From the NCBI RefSeq assembly GCF_000024065.1, contig NC_013174.1:1178001-1242000 (forward strand): a stretch of DNA of 64,000 nucleotides, written 5' to 3'. Positions 29,693 to 41,112 of the stretch are shown one piece after another. The notes below the pieces were generated by a model, which was given only the letters and a program-made list of their open reading frames with translations, was not told the DNA's origin and made no database searches. Source of the stretch: Jonesia denitrificans DSM 20603 (GTDB taxonomy: Bacteria > Actinomycetota > Actinomycetes > Actinomycetales > Cellulomonadaceae). A program made the translations under genes and the position numbers. Positions within the stretch are counted from its first letter, which is position 1. Each line of letters begins with the position of its first letter.

Positions 29693-30594
29693 TGGGGGTG
29701 GGACGGTTTTTTGCCGCTGGTGTTGTTGCCGGTGCTGTGACGGTAGCTTCCCGCGCCGCGTTTGGGTTGCTTCCCCAAGACCAAGGTCAGCGCTGGATTC
29801 GGACGAATCATCGTGGTGAACCGATTTCTTTGTACGAAGGTCCAGCTGTTGCTGCGGGTGTGGTAGCGGGCACTCTCGCCGCAGGTGCATTAGCTCAAGA
29901 CCGCGCTATTAGTCGTGGAAGTGTTGCCACCGCAGTTGCCGTGACGTCAGCGGCGACGTTCGGACTCATTGATGATCTCTGTGAAGATACGTCACAACGC
30001 TCAAAAGGGCTGCGGGGGCATCTAGGTGCGCTCAGTCGAGGGCACCTCACCACTGGTGGTCTTAAAGTGCTGGGTATTGGGGCTGGCGCGGCGGGTGCTG
30101 CTGCGATAATCGGGGCTGGTCAGCGTCCAGTGGGCGATTGGGTGATTGACACGGCCTTAATCGCTGGTAGCGCTAATCTTGTGAATTTGTTGGATTTGCG
30201 TCCGGGGCGGGCGCTGAAGACATCGAGCGGTGGGGCGCTCATCGGATTGTTGACTCACCAGGATCCGAGTCTGGGCGCTGTTGCTGGGGCTGCCGGGGCC
30301 GCGTGGCCAGGTGACCTTGATGAACGTGACATGCTTGGCGATTGTGGTGCCAATGCGTTGGGGGCAGCGTTGGGCGCATCGCTTGCTGCTCATGGTTCAC
30401 GTGGGGCGCGCGTGGTTGCCACCGCAGTGATCATTGGTTTGACTGTGGCAAGTGAACGTGTGAGTTTTTCTCGCGTGATTGAGAGCACTCCGTGGCTTCA
30501 GCGCGTTGACCTGTGGGGGCGACGCGCAGCAAGTAGTGCGTCGTCGAGTGAGTGTGCGCCTGGTGATGGCGTCCCCGCTGCCCGTGAAGGGTGA
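29692..30594 (+). CDS. MraY/WecA-like polyprenyl-phosphate sugar-phosphotransferase homologue
   Basis: A 300-aa polytopic membrane protein with 7-8 hydrophobic segments. Three positions recall the PNPT family: FGLIDDLCED (the DD motif), NLVNLLDLRPGR (the N-x2-N-x2-D region) and LGDCGANALGA (GDxGxxxLG). The HxH loop usual at the C-terminus is not visible, and it is shorter than MraY (about 360 aa). Known PNPT enzymes transfer a sugar phosphate to undecaprenyl phosphate. Here activity is uncertain. The start ATG overlaps the steB stop by one base, and the 3' end overlaps murJ. Its neighbours (MurJ-like flippase, GT4 enzyme) fit a lipid-linked glycan pathway. Confidence 0.65.
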   Translation: MGVGRFFAAGVVAGAVTVASRAAFGLLPQDQGQRWIRTNHRGEPISLYEGPAVAAGVVAGTLAAGALAQDRAISRGSVATAVAVTSAATFGLIDDLCEDTSQRSKGLRGHLGALSRGHLTTGGLKVLGIGAGAAGAAAIIGAGQRPVGDWVIDTALIAGSANLVNLLDLRPGRALKTSSGGALIGLLTHQDPSLGAVAGAAGAAWPGDLDERDMLGDCGANALGAALGASLAAHGSRGARVVATAVIIGLTVASERVSFSRVIESTPWLQRVDLWGRRAASSASSSECAPGDGVPAAREG

Positions 30595-32200
30595 TTTCCG
30601 CTCCCGCCTGAGTACCCTTGCGGGGGCTGCTGTTCTGATTTCTGCCGTGACGTTAGCGTCGCGCGTCTTGGGGTTTGGCCGGTGGATTGCTCAAGCGTCC
30701 TGGGTGGGGACGGGGGGAGTGGCCGAAGCCTATGCTGCAGCCAACCTCCTTCCTAATGTGCTTTTCGAAGTTGTTGCGGGGGGCGCGTTAGCAAGTGCTG
30801 TGATTCCGCTGTTAACAGGCGCAGTTTCTCAGGATCGTCAAGACAAGGTTCGTGACTCTGCGTCGGCGTTGATGACGTGGACCTTGATTGTGTTAGTTCC
30901 ACTGGCACTTGTTGTTGTTGTGGGGGCGCGTCCGATCCTGTCGGTGGCCTCTGGGCTCGTGGGCACGGAGTGGGAAGACACGGCAGTCTTTTTTCTTCGT
31001 GCTTTCGCGGCGCAAATTCCGTTGTATGGGGTAGGGATTGTTGCGGGAGGTGTGCTTCAGGCACATCGCCGGTTTTTTTGGCCAGCATTTGCTCCGCTGG
31101 TGTCGTCCCTGGTTGTCATGGTTGTGTACTTTGCGTTTGATCGGCTAGCGCAGGGCAGTCACACAGATCCGCTTGCGTTGTCGACGTTGTCGCTGGGGGT
31201 GCTGGCGTGGGGGACAACTGCTGGGGTGGCTGCGATGGCACTGACAATGGTGGCCCCCATGTTGGCGTTGGGTATCTGGCCTCGGTTGCGGGTGTCGTTT
31301 CCTGATGGTCAGGCGGCGCGGGCGCGTTCTCTTGCGGGCGCCGGGTTGGGCGCTCTTGTTGCCCAGCAAGTAACCACCGTGGTGGTGATGAGGCTTGCGA
31401 CCACTGTGGGTGACCCGACGTCACTGAACGTATTTCAGTATGGTCAGGCCGTGTATTTTTTGCCGTATGCGGTTCTCGTCGTGCCGCTGGCAACTAGTGC
31501 GTTCCCGCGATTGTCTGCGCTTGCCCAGAGTGGTGATGATGTGGGATTGGGGTTACTCGTCTCGTCAACATCGCGTCTTGTTGTGGTGATTTGTGGGGTA
31601 GGGGCAGCGGTGTTAGTGGCGGCGAGTTGGGCGGTCGAGGTGTTCTTCGAATCGTTTACTCGTGGTGGTGTTCCTGGAATGGGAGCCTTGTTACTCAGTC
31701 TTGCACCGAGCGTGCTTGGTCTTGCCGCTATTTATCATCTGTCTCGTGTGTTGTATGCCCGTGATAACGGGCGTGCTGCGGTGATCGCGACTGCGTCTGG
31801 GTGGGCATTGGTGTCGTTGTGCATGATCGCGGGGGTGATGCTGCTTCCCGAGGCCCGCACAGCAGCACAGTTTCTCGTGATTGTGGGCCTGTCACACACT
31901 CTTGGTTTGACTATCGCCGCTGTGCTTCTTGTTGTTGCTGTGATCCGTGATTGTGGGCGCCGCGCACTCAGTGGTGTTGGGCGTTCTGTAGCGGCTTCTG
32001 GGGTGGGGGCAGTGGTCGGTGGGATAGCTGGGCGGTCTTTGAGCAGCGTGTTGTTGGAGCCTGGTGCATCAACGTGGATGGCGGTGGGTGTCGGGGCGCT
32101 TGGTGCTTCGGTGGCGTTGGTGTGTGTCCTTGTGAGTGTGGCTGTCATTGATCGTGGTGATGTGCGTCGGTTGATTCGAGGGCGGGGGAGGGTGTTGTGA
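30566..32200 (+). CDS. murJ: MurJ/MviN-like lipid flippase
   Basis: 544 aa, nearly all hydrophobic, with about 14 predicted transmembrane helices. The N-terminal region (SAVTLASRVLGFGRWIAQASW, then AAANLLPNVLFEVVAGGALASA) is the MurJ signature that carries the cavity arginines. MurJ moves lipid II across the membrane. Many actinobacteria have a large MviN fused to a pseudokinase elsewhere, so this shorter copy may be a paralogue for another lipid-linked substrate (inference). Start choice: ATG 30566, with GTG 30554 and 30563 possible. It overlaps the preceding gene by 29 bases and the GT4 gene by four (GTGA). Confidence 0.8.
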   Translation: MASPLPVKGDFRSRLSTLAGAAVLISAVTLASRVLGFGRWIAQASWVGTGGVAEAYAAANLLPNVLFEVVAGGALASAVIPLLTGAVSQDRQDKVRDSASALMTWTLIVLVPLALVVVVGARPILSVASGLVGTEWEDTAVFFLRAFAAQIPLYGVGIVAGGVLQAHRRFFWPAFAPLVSSLVVMVVYFAFDRLAQGSHTDPLALSTLSLGVLAWGTTAGVAAMALTMVAPMLALGIWPRLRVSFPDGQAARARSLAGAGLGALVAQQVTTVVVMRLATTVGDPTSLNVFQYGQAVYFLPYAVLVVPLATSAFPRLSALAQSGDDVGLGLLVSSTSRLVVVICGVGAAVLVAASWAVEVFFESFTRGGVPGMGALLLSLAPSVLGLAAIYHLSRVLYARDNGRAAVIATASGWALVSLCMIAGVMLLPEARTAAQFLVIVGLSHTLGLTIAAVLLVVAVIRDCGRRALSGVGRSVAASGVGAVVGGIAGRSLSSVLLEPGASTWMAVGVGALGASVALVCVLVSVAVIDRGDVRRLIRGRGRVL

Positions 32201-33270
32201 GAGTTGTTCAGGTGTTTGGTTCCAGTGCGGGTGGAGTTGCCCGTCACGTTTTTCAGGCGGCTCAAGAACTAGCGTCTCGTGGTCACGATGTGGTGATTGC
32301 TGGCGGTTCTGCGCACACGATCCCTACGGGTGTGCGGCATGTTGATGTCGTGATAGCTGACCGGCCAAGGCCAGCTGATGTGGGGGCGATTCGTGCCCTG
32401 CGCGCGGTGGGACGTGGCGCTGATGTGGTGCATGCGCATGGGTTGCGTGCGGGCGCGTTGGCAGGGCTGGCTTTAGTGGGGGTGAACACCCCATTGGTGG
32501 TGACGTTGCACAATAAACCTGTGGGGTCGTGGCGTGTGCGGTGGGTGTCTCGAGTCCTTGAGTGGGTGGTTGCCCGCTCTGCACGTGCCGTCCTTGGTGT
32601 GTCAGGTGATCTGGTTGATCGGATGCGTGAGCGTGGGGCTCGTCAGGTGGAGCGTGCATTGGTGCCTGCGCCTGCGATGGTGGTGACAGTGCCTGATGGT
32701 GCGCGTGATCGGGTGCGCGCTCAGATAAGAGCTCAGTGGCAGGTGGGCCCTGAGGAGGCATTGTTGGTGACGGTGGCGCGGTTGGCTCCGCAAAAGGGTT
32801 TGGACACGCTTGTTGATGTGGCTGGCGCGCTGGTTCAGGCGGGCGTGCGTTTTCGGTGGGTTGTTGTGGGTGATGGCCCGTTACGTGATCGGGTAAGTGA
32901 GCGGGTGCTGGAGTTGGGTGTGCCGGTTGTGTTGGCGGGGCGGCGGGATAATGTCGCGGAGTTTCTCGTTTCTGCGGATGTTGTGGTGCAAACCCCGGTG
33001 TGGGAGGGGCAACCAATCGCTGTGCAAGAGGCGCTCAGTGTGGGAGTTGCTTTGGTGTCTACAGATGCGGGTGGAACACGTGAGGTCACGGGAGATGCTG
33101 CAGTGCTCGTTCCTGTGGGGGATGTGACTGCTCTTGCCCGTGAAGTGGCGGGGTTGGTGGCTTCTCCGGCGCGGGTCGCTGAACTTGTTGAGGCGTCCAC
33201 GATGCAGTATGCGACGTTGCCGACAGTTGAGATGGTGGGCGATCAGTTGGAACGCACGTATTGCGCTTGA
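32197..33270 (+). CDS. family GT4 glycosyltransferase
   Basis: 357 aa with GT-B fold. The N-terminal glycine-rich acceptor loop is SSAGGVARHV, the VHAHGLRAG segment follows, and the C-terminal donor domain has VTVARLAPQKGLDTLV and the E-x7-E motif PVWEGQPIAVQEAL. Donor and acceptor cannot be predicted. It follows murJ with a four-base GTGA overlap, so it is made with the flippase and the PNPT-like protein. No transmembrane segment; likely a peripheral cytoplasmic-face enzyme. Confidence 0.85.
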   Translation: MRVVQVFGSSAGGVARHVFQAAQELASRGHDVVIAGGSAHTIPTGVRHVDVVIADRPRPADVGAIRALRAVGRGADVVHAHGLRAGALAGLALVGVNTPLVVTLHNKPVGSWRVRWVSRVLEWVVARSARAVLGVSGDLVDRMRERGARQVERALVPAPAMVVTVPDGARDRVRAQIRAQWQVGPEEALLVTVARLAPQKGLDTLVDVAGALVQAGVRFRWVVVGDGPLRDRVSERVLELGVPVVLAGRRDNVAEFLVSADVVVQTPVWEGQPIAVQEALSVGVALVSTDAGGTREVTGDAAVLVPVGDVTALAREVAGLVASPARVAELVEASTMQYATLPTVEMVGDQLERTYCA

Positions 33271-33282
33271 CGTCTGCTGTGA

Positions 33283-35722
<2,440 letters not shown>

Positions 35723-35801
35723 GCGCACCAACCTTGGGGTGGGGAAGTGCCAGAATGACACCCCACCTCCCTCGAGCCGTAAACCGGAATAACACTCACC
35801 A

Positions 35802-35837
35802 AAAGTGGGGGTAGACCAGCAGGTCTACCCCCACTTT
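35802..35837 (+). terminator. terminator after the pyrG-Nudix unit
   Basis: A perfect 16-bp stem (35802-35817 with 35822-35837) with a 4-base loop, 80 bases after the Nudix stop. It closes the long run that starts behind the rrn operon and separates it from the cellulase gene. Confidence 0.85.
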
Positions 35838-36023
35838 GCTGTGCCCCACGAGAGCGCGACCACAGGAAGGACAACCACCTGGTACCAGCACACGCTGGGA
35901 GAACGCTGGTGAAACTTCGAGGAAAAACTTGTCCTAAACGGTTAAGCCGTCGAAGCGCATCAATAAACGCTGGCAAGGTGGCGTCACCGCAACGGTGCGG
36001 TACTCCAACAGGAAGGTACTCTG
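35838..36023 (+). promoter_or_regulatory. regulatory leader of the GH48 cellulase gene
   Basis: 186 bases between the upstream terminator and the cellulase ATG. The heptamer ACGCTGG occurs three times on the plus strand (35892-35898, 35903-35909, 35967-35973), the first two 11 bp apart, about one helical turn. Close to the gene, ACCGCA-acgg-TGCGGT (35986-36001) forms a hairpin that also contains CACCG-caa-CGGTG (35985-35997). TGGGAG at 35896 resembles only half of the known actinobacterial CelR box TGGGAGCGCTCCCA. Shine-Dalgarno AGGAAGG lies at 36010-36016. I could not settle on a -35/-10 pair. Confidence 0.4.
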
Positions 36024-38552
36024 ATGGCTAGAACGACACAGCGCAGAACACCGTGGGCGTGGCTCGCGGCTATCGGCGCATCGTCGCTTCTCGCAGGGTT
36101 CGCCATACAACCTGCGACCGCGACGACAACCACACCACCCGTGCGCGACACCGTGGTGACACAAGACGCGCTCACTGAGTATGACCAGCGATTCCTCGAA
36201 CTGTATGAGGACATTCACAACCCCGACAACGGCTACTTCAGCCCCCAAGGGATCCCCTACCACGCTGTGGAAACGCTCATGGTCGAGGCACCCGACTATG
36301 GGCACGAAACAACCTCAGAAGCATACAGCTTCTGGATCTGGCTTGAAGCAGTCTACGGGCGTGTCACAGGGGACTGGGAACCCCTCAACCACGCGTGGGA
36401 AACCATGGAAACCTACATGATCCCACAATCCGAAGATCAACCCACCAACTCCTTCTACAACCCCAACTCACCGGCTACCTACGCCGCCGAGTACAACCAC
36501 CCATCCCAATACCCCAGCGAACTCAACTCTGGGGTGTCCTCAGGCCGTGACCCAATTGGCGCCGAACTCCGCCAAACCTACGGAACCTCAGACATCTACG
36601 GGATGCACTGGCTCGCTGATGTCGACAACATCTACGGATACGGGGCAGCCCCAGGACCAGGCTGCACACTTGGGCCAGACTACGAAGGTGTCTCCTACAT
36701 CAACACCTTCCAACGTGGACCTCAAGAATCCGTGTGGGAAACCATTCCACAACCCAGCTGTGAAGAATTCGAGTTCGGTGGACCAAACGGGTACCTAGAC
36801 CTGTTCACCAAAGACTCCAACTACGCCAAACAGTGGAAGTACACCAACGCGCCAGACGCAGATGCCCGCGCCATCGACGGAATCTACTGGGCCAAAAAGT
36901 GGGCCGAAGAACAAGGCAAAGGCAACGAGATTGCTGCCACCGTTGACAAAGCGTCCAAAATGGGTGACTACCTGCGCTACGCCATGTTTGATAAGTACTT
37001 CAAAGAAGTAGGGTGTAACTCCCCATCATGTACCGCAGCCCAAAACCGCGAATCCGCGCACTACCTGCTCTCCTGGTATTACGCCTGGGGCGGTGCAACC
37101 GACTCCAACGCCGGATGGGCATGGCGCATTGGCTCCTCCCACGCACACTTTGGCTACCAAAACCCAATGGCCGCATGGGTTCTGTCCACAGACGCCGACC
37201 TCATCCCACAATCACCCACTGCGCAAGACGACTGGGCGAAATCCATGGACCGCCAACTCGAATTTTACCAATGGCTCCAATCAGCCGACGGTGGAATCGC
37301 TGGTGGGGCAACAAACTCATGGGATGGCGCCTACGCAGCCAAACCAGCAGGCACCCCAACCTTCTACGGAATGGGATACACCGAAGCACCCGTTTACCAC
37401 GACCCACCCTCAAACGAGTGGTTCGGCATGCAAGTATGGTCACTCGAACGAGTCGCCCAACTCCTGCACGAAACAGACGACCCACGAGCCAAAAAAATCC
37501 TCGACAAGTGGGTTCCTTGGGCACTAGAAAACACCAACTTCACCGATGACGAGAACTGGTCCATTCCATCCAACCTCGCATGGTCCGGGAAACCAGACAC
37601 CTGGAATCCCAGTAACCCGGGAAATAACGCTGGCCTCACCGTCACCGTCTCCGGCCACGGCCAAGACGTCGGAGTCGCAGCAGCCTACGCACGCACCCTC
37701 ATGTACTACGCCGCAGCCACCGGAGACGACGCAGCACAAGAAGGCGCACGCAAACTCCTTGACTACATGTGGGAATACCACCGAGACGACATCGGTGTCT
37801 CAACCACCGAAAAACGAGGCGATTACAAACGCTTTGACGACGTCTACACCGCAGGCGGTGACGGAACCTACGTGCCACCAGGGTGGAGCGGCACCATGCC
37901 CAACGGTGACGTCATCGAACCAGGAGTATCATTCCTCGACATCCGTTCGTTCTACCTCGACGACCCAGACTGGCCCAAAGTCCAGGCCTACCTTGACGGT
38001 GGAGAAGAACCAGAATTTAACTACCACCGATTCTGGGCACAAACCGCGATCGCTACAGCGCTCGCAGACTACGAGCACTTGTTCAATGACGCAGATCCTG
38101 ATCCTGAGCCAACGGACCCGGACCCAGAGCCCACTGATCCTACTGATCCGGACCCTGACCCAACCGACCCGGACCCAGAACCCACCGATCCTACCGATCC
38201 GGACCCAGAACCCACTGACCCAACCGACCCAGGTGAAGGTGGCACATGCGATGTCACTTACACCACCAACGACTGGAACAGTGGTTTCACCGCAACAGTG
38301 AAGATCACGAACACCTCCACCCAACCCATTAACGGCTGGAGCCTGGCGTTCACCTTCCCTGCCGGTCAACAGATCACCAACCTGTGGTCCGCAACCAACA
38401 CATCAACAGGTTCCACAGCAACCATCACCAACGCTGCCTGGAACCCCACCATTAACGCAGGACAAACCGTGGAGTTCGGCTTCAACGGAACCCACAACGG
38501 GAACAACCCCGCACCCACCAGCTTCACACTGAACGGCGCAACCTGTTCCTAA
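36024..38552 (+). CDS. secreted GH48 cellobiohydrolase with C-terminal CBM2
   Basis: 842 aa, exported. Residues 1-33 are a signal peptide (basic MARTTQRR, hydrophobic [16 protein letters not shown], Ala-x-Ala). The GH48 catalytic module covers about 45-690. [13 protein letters not shown] includes Glu88 and Glu99, eleven apart like Glu44 and Glu55 of Cel48F, where Glu55 is the proton donor. A Pro/Thr/Asp linker of (D)PEPTDP-type repeats (about 690-737) leads to a type 2 cellulose-binding module (738-842), bounded by Cys residues near each end as in CBM2a. GH48 enzymes are processive cellobiohydrolases attacking cellulose from the reducing end. It is monocistronic, with its own leader and terminator, and its neighbours are unrelated. 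Confidence 0.96.
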   Translation: MARTTQRRTPWAWLAAIGASSLLAGFAIQPATATTTTPPVRDTVVTQDALTEYDQRFLELYEDIHNPDNGYFSPQGIPYHAVETLMVEAPDYGHETTSEAYSFWIWLEAVYGRVTGDWEPLNHAWETMETYMIPQSEDQPTNSFYNPNSPATYAAEYNHPSQYPSELNSGVSSGRDPIGAELRQTYGTSDIYGMHWLADVDNIYGYGAAPGPGCTLGPDYEGVSYINTFQRGPQESVWETIPQPSCEEFEFGGPNGYLDLFTKDSNYAKQWKYTNAPDADARAIDGIYWAKKWAEEQGKGNEIAATVDKASKMGDYLRYAMFDKYFKEVGCNSPSCTAAQNRESAHYLLSWYYAWGGATDSNAGWAWRIGSSHAHFGYQNPMAAWVLSTDADLIPQSPTAQDDWAKSMDRQLEFYQWLQSADGGIAGGATNSWDGAYAAKPAGTPTFYGMGYTEAPVYHDPPSNEWFGMQVWSLERVAQLLHETDDPRAKKILDKWVPWALENTNFTDDENWSIPSNLAWSGKPDTWNPSNPGNNAGLTVTVSGHGQDVGVAAAYARTLMYYAAATGDDAAQEGARKLLDYMWEYHRDDIGVSTTEKRGDYKRFDDVYTAGGDGTYVPPGWSGTMPNGDVIEPGVSFLDIRSFYLDDPDWPKVQAYLDGGEEPEFNYHRFWAQTAIATALADYEHLFNDADPDPEPTDPDPEPTDPTDPDPDPTDPDPEPTDPTDPDPEPTDPTDPGEGGTCDVTYTTNDWNSGFTATVKITNTSTQPINGWSLAFTFPAGQQITNLWSATNTSTGSTATITNAAWNPTINAGQTVEFGFNGTHNGNNPAPTSFTLNGATCS

Positions 38553-38565
38553 CCGCATGACCAAC

Positions 38566-38613
38566 ACTCGTGGCGGGGTCAGGAGCGCATGTGCTCCTGA
38601 CCCCGCCACGAGT
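38566..38613 (+). terminator. bidirectional terminator between the cellulase gene and ctaA
   Basis: A perfect 21-bp stem (38566-38586 with 38593-38613) with a 6-base loop, placed between convergent genes 13 bases after one stop and 9 bases beyond the other. It should end transcripts from both sides. Confidence 0.9.
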
Positions 38614-38622
38614 ACGTCGGCG

Positions 38623-39579
38623 TCACGACTGTAGGTGAGCGCCTACCCGAGTGGCGCGAAGTGTCGTGAAGAGCAGCCCCCAGCGAACCGTCACAACGGT
38701 TAGGATCCCCGCCAGGAGCATGTGCGTCGCAACCGCGGCAATGGGCAAACCGTTAAAGGTTTGAAAGTAACCGACTAGCCCTTGAAGTGCAGTGACAACA
38801 ACAACCCACAGCCATGCGCGCCGTTGAGTTGGCGTGACCACTGCCCGGTATCGAGAGACTCCGTATCCAGTCACTGCTAACACCGCGACGAAGACCCAGA
38901 CACTCATGGCATGGATACGTGCCATCGTCATCGGATCAACTGCGAAGCGATACCCGATCTCGGCGTCACCTGAGTGGGGGCCAGCCCCTGTAGTAATGAC
39001 ACCAAGAACAACGACCGGGATCAACGCGACAAGTGCGCAACGTACCGCAATAATGAGCCAGCGGGGCACCCCAGCAATCCCCGGCCGTGGTGTGTCACTG
39101 ACATAGAACTGGACGAGTGCGCTCAACCCAATAATGATGACGGACACAATAAAATGAGACCCAACAATCGCCGGGTGAAGGTCTACAAGAACAGTGATGC
39201 CGCCAAGGACCGCTTGAAGAGCAGTCCCAATGAGTGGTGCCCAAGCAAGTGTGCGCACAAAACGAGTGCGGGTGGGATCAAAAGCCACCGAAAGGACCAG
39301 GAGGATAGCGACAACCGCAAGAACACCGGTGAGAGTCCGGTTCCCAAACTCGATAAACGGGTGAAAACTGGTCGCTTCATGGAACTGCGGGGTGAACTGG
39401 CCGGGTTCACACATCGGCCAGGTCGAACAGCCCAATCCAGACCCAGTGAGCCGAACCAGCCCACCAGTGAGAACAATGCCGACCTGAACAACGATGTTTG
39501 CAATCGCAATAGGGTGAGCCCACCGGTGTAACCGCCAGGTGCGGGGACGCACAGTGGTGTCGTTGGGAGACGAAGACAT
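38623..39579 (-). CDS. ctaA: heme A synthase (COX15/CtaA)
   Basis: A 318-aa integral membrane enzyme that oxidises heme O to heme A for cytochrome aa3 oxidase. Eight hydrophobic helices are visible. Conserved features include GGLVRLTGSGLGCSTWPMC, the histidines in FHPFIEFGNRT, AIVGSHF, ARIHAMSVW and VATHMLL, and the double-Cys loop. ATG 39579 is preferred because AAGGAG lies eight bases upstream; the GTG at 39588 would overlap that site. It is co-oriented with the upstream YczE-like gene. Heme O synthase (ctaB) is not in the window. Confidence 0.92.
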   Translation of the reverse strand: MSSSPNDTTVRPRTWRLHRWAHPIAIANIVVQVGIVLTGGLVRLTGSGLGCSTWPMCEPGQFTPQFHEATSFHPFIEFGNRTLTGVLAVVAILLVLSVAFDPTRTRFVRTLAWAPLIGTALQAVLGGITVLVDLHPAIVGSHFIVSVIIIGLSALVQFYVSDTPRPGIAGVPRWLIIAVRCALVALIPVVVLGVITTGAGPHSGDAEIGYRFAVDPMTMARIHAMSVWVFVAVLAVTGYGVSRYRAVVTPTQRRAWLWVVVVTALQGLVGYFQTFNGLPIAAVATHMLLAGILTVVTVRWGLLFTTLRATRVGAHLQS

Positions 39580-39584
39580 GCTGG

Positions 39585-40337
39585 TCACTCCTTGACAGAG
39601 ATTGGGCGAGGTGAAGCAGCGGGCATGGGTGGAACATCCCTGTGTAACCAGGGCATGGCGACACGGTCAATGAAGAACTGAACTAAAGGCCCTGTGCCGA
39701 GCGCCATGATGAGCGTTCCTGCCCCAACAATTGCAGGTACGTGCCCACCGGAAAGGTAGAACGTAGTTCCTCCGATGAGGACCGCGAGAGTGTCAGTCAT
39801 GATCCGGCAGGTACGAAAAGACAGTCGGCCTCCGGTGGCATCAGAGATGATGCGGGCAAGCGCATCGTAGGGGCCTACACCGAGTTGGGCGGTCATATAC
39901 AGCGCTACACCAAGGCAGGCAAGGAGTACGGCAATACCGAGCGTGACAACACGTACCCACATTAGGGTGTAGTCCGGCATGATCGGCACATCGCTGAGAA
40001 TGTAGAGCACAATGAGTACAGCGGTGGAGATGTATCCGACAAGCACCATGTTGAACAGCGACCCCAGACCGATGTGCCGACGGTCAGTGATCAGGACAAC
40101 GCCGAGTAGCCCAATGTTGAAGACAACTTGATAGAAAGCAAACTCCCAGCCGATCAGCGATGACACCCCAACATTCATCGTGGTGAACGGATCGGTGCCA
40201 AGGGCTGCCTGCCGGAATAGCCCGACTGCCACACCAATGAGGAAAACCCCGAGGAGCATAGCGCCAATCCGACGTCGACTAAATGGGTATCGACGCGTTG
40301 CGGTCGGCGGTGGCACAGAATCCGGGACAGCGGTCAC
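39585..40337 (-). CDS. YczE/YitT-like integral membrane protein
   Basis: A 250-aa protein with six hydrophobic helices. An amphipathic N-terminus (TAVPDSVPPPTATRRYPFSRRR) precedes LLGVFLIGVAVGLFRQAALGTDPF, and GVGPYDALARIISDATGGRLSF is typical of the YczE/YyaS family. Relatives are poorly characterised and sometimes described as transporters or as affecting antibiotic production. GTG 40337 is chosen because GGAG lies five bases upstream and it begins one base after the permease stop; the longer frame to 40541 would run into the permease gene. Confidence 0.75.
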   Translation of the reverse strand: MTAVPDSVPPPTATRRYPFSRRRIGAMLLGVFLIGVAVGLFRQAALGTDPFTTMNVGVSSLIGWEFAFYQVVFNIGLLGVVLITDRRHIGLGSLFNMVLVGYISTAVLIVLYILSDVPIMPDYTLMWVRVVTLGIAVLLACLGVALYMTAQLGVGPYDALARIISDATGGRLSFRTCRIMTDTLAVLIGGTTFYLSGGHVPAIVGAGTLIMALGTGPLVQFFIDRVAMPWLHRDVPPMPAASPRPISVKE

Positions 40338-40338
40338 A

Positions 40339-41112
40339 TCAACTCCATTGGAAAAGTCGGCGGGCGCCCCAACCCAGAGCTGCGCTCCAGGCAAGTAACA
40401 CCACAAGAGAAAGCGGAGGAATCGCCCCGTCATTGAACGCCCCGCGAAGGGCTTCACCCAAAGCCCCGGAGGGCAACAGCAACGCAATAGGCTGGAGCAC
40501 CCCGGGAAGTTGGGAAGCCGGTGCAAGGACAGCACCACCAATGAGGAGAACGACTAGAAGGATGTTGGCCAAAGCAATGACTGCCTCAGCGCGGACGGTC
40601 CCCGCCAGTAGTTGGGCCAAAGCAGTGAACGCTGCGACACCAAGTATGGCGACCGGGAGAGCAAGAAGTATCCCGGTCAGAGACGGACGCCAACCAAGGA
40701 AGTAGGCCACAACTGTAATGAGTATCAGTTGGACAGCCGCAATGAGGAGTACGCCAAGGATTTTCCCCATGAGAAGCCCTGATTGGCCCAGGGGAGTGGT
40801 GGCAAGGAACCGCAGCACACCGTTACGGCGGTCGAATGCTGTGGCGATGGCTTGAGAGGTGAGTGCCGAACTCATGATAGCCAAGGTCATCACGCCAGGG
40901 GTTGCGAACTCAATGGCGTGAAGCCCCTGGGTGTTGAGGTCAATGACCTGGGTCGTGGCGAGCAAGATGAGCAGGCCCAAAGGCAGCAGGATCGTCACCA
41001 TGAGTTGTTCACCGTTGCGCACAATTGCGCCGAGTTCAAATCGGGCTTGAGCCCATACGCGTGCTGGTGCTGGAGCAGCGTGGGTGGTGCCGGTGGGAAG
41101 TGGTGTGGTCAT
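40339..41112 (-). CDS. ABC-2 type transporter permease
   Basis: A 257-aa permease with six hydrophobic segments, ABC-2 family. A cytoplasmic N-terminus (TPLPTGTTHAAPAPARVWAQ) is followed by membrane helices, with the amphipathic FDRRNGVLRFLATTPLGQSGLLMGK loop typical of exporter permeases of the DrrB/NodJ kind. It pairs with the ATPase upstream, whose stop overlaps its ATG (ATGA). Substrate unknown: drug, lipid or antibiotic export are all possible. Confidence 0.85.
   Translation of the reverse strand: MTTPLPTGTTHAAPAPARVWAQARFELGAIVRNGEQLMVTILLPLGLLILLATTQVIDLNTQGLHAIEFATPGVMTLAIMSSALTSQAIATAFDRRNGVLRFLATTPLGQSGLLMGKILGVLLIAAVQLILITVVAYFLGWRPSLTGILLALPVAILGVAAFTALAQLLAGTVRAEAVIALANILLVVLLIGGAVLAPASQLPGVLQPIALLLPSGALGEALRGAFNDGAIPPLSLVVLLAWSAALGWGARRLFQWS

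Noticed and set aside
35892-35905. CelR operator (TGGGAGCGCTCCCA) upstream of the cellulase
   Set aside because: Only the left half TGGGAG is present; the right half does not match.
37028-38301. Long Arg/Pro/Thr-rich frames overlapping the cellulase gene on both strands
   Set aside because: They are out-of-frame readings of the GC-biased GH48 gene and its PT linker; the cellulase frame has signal peptide, catalytic motifs and CBM2.
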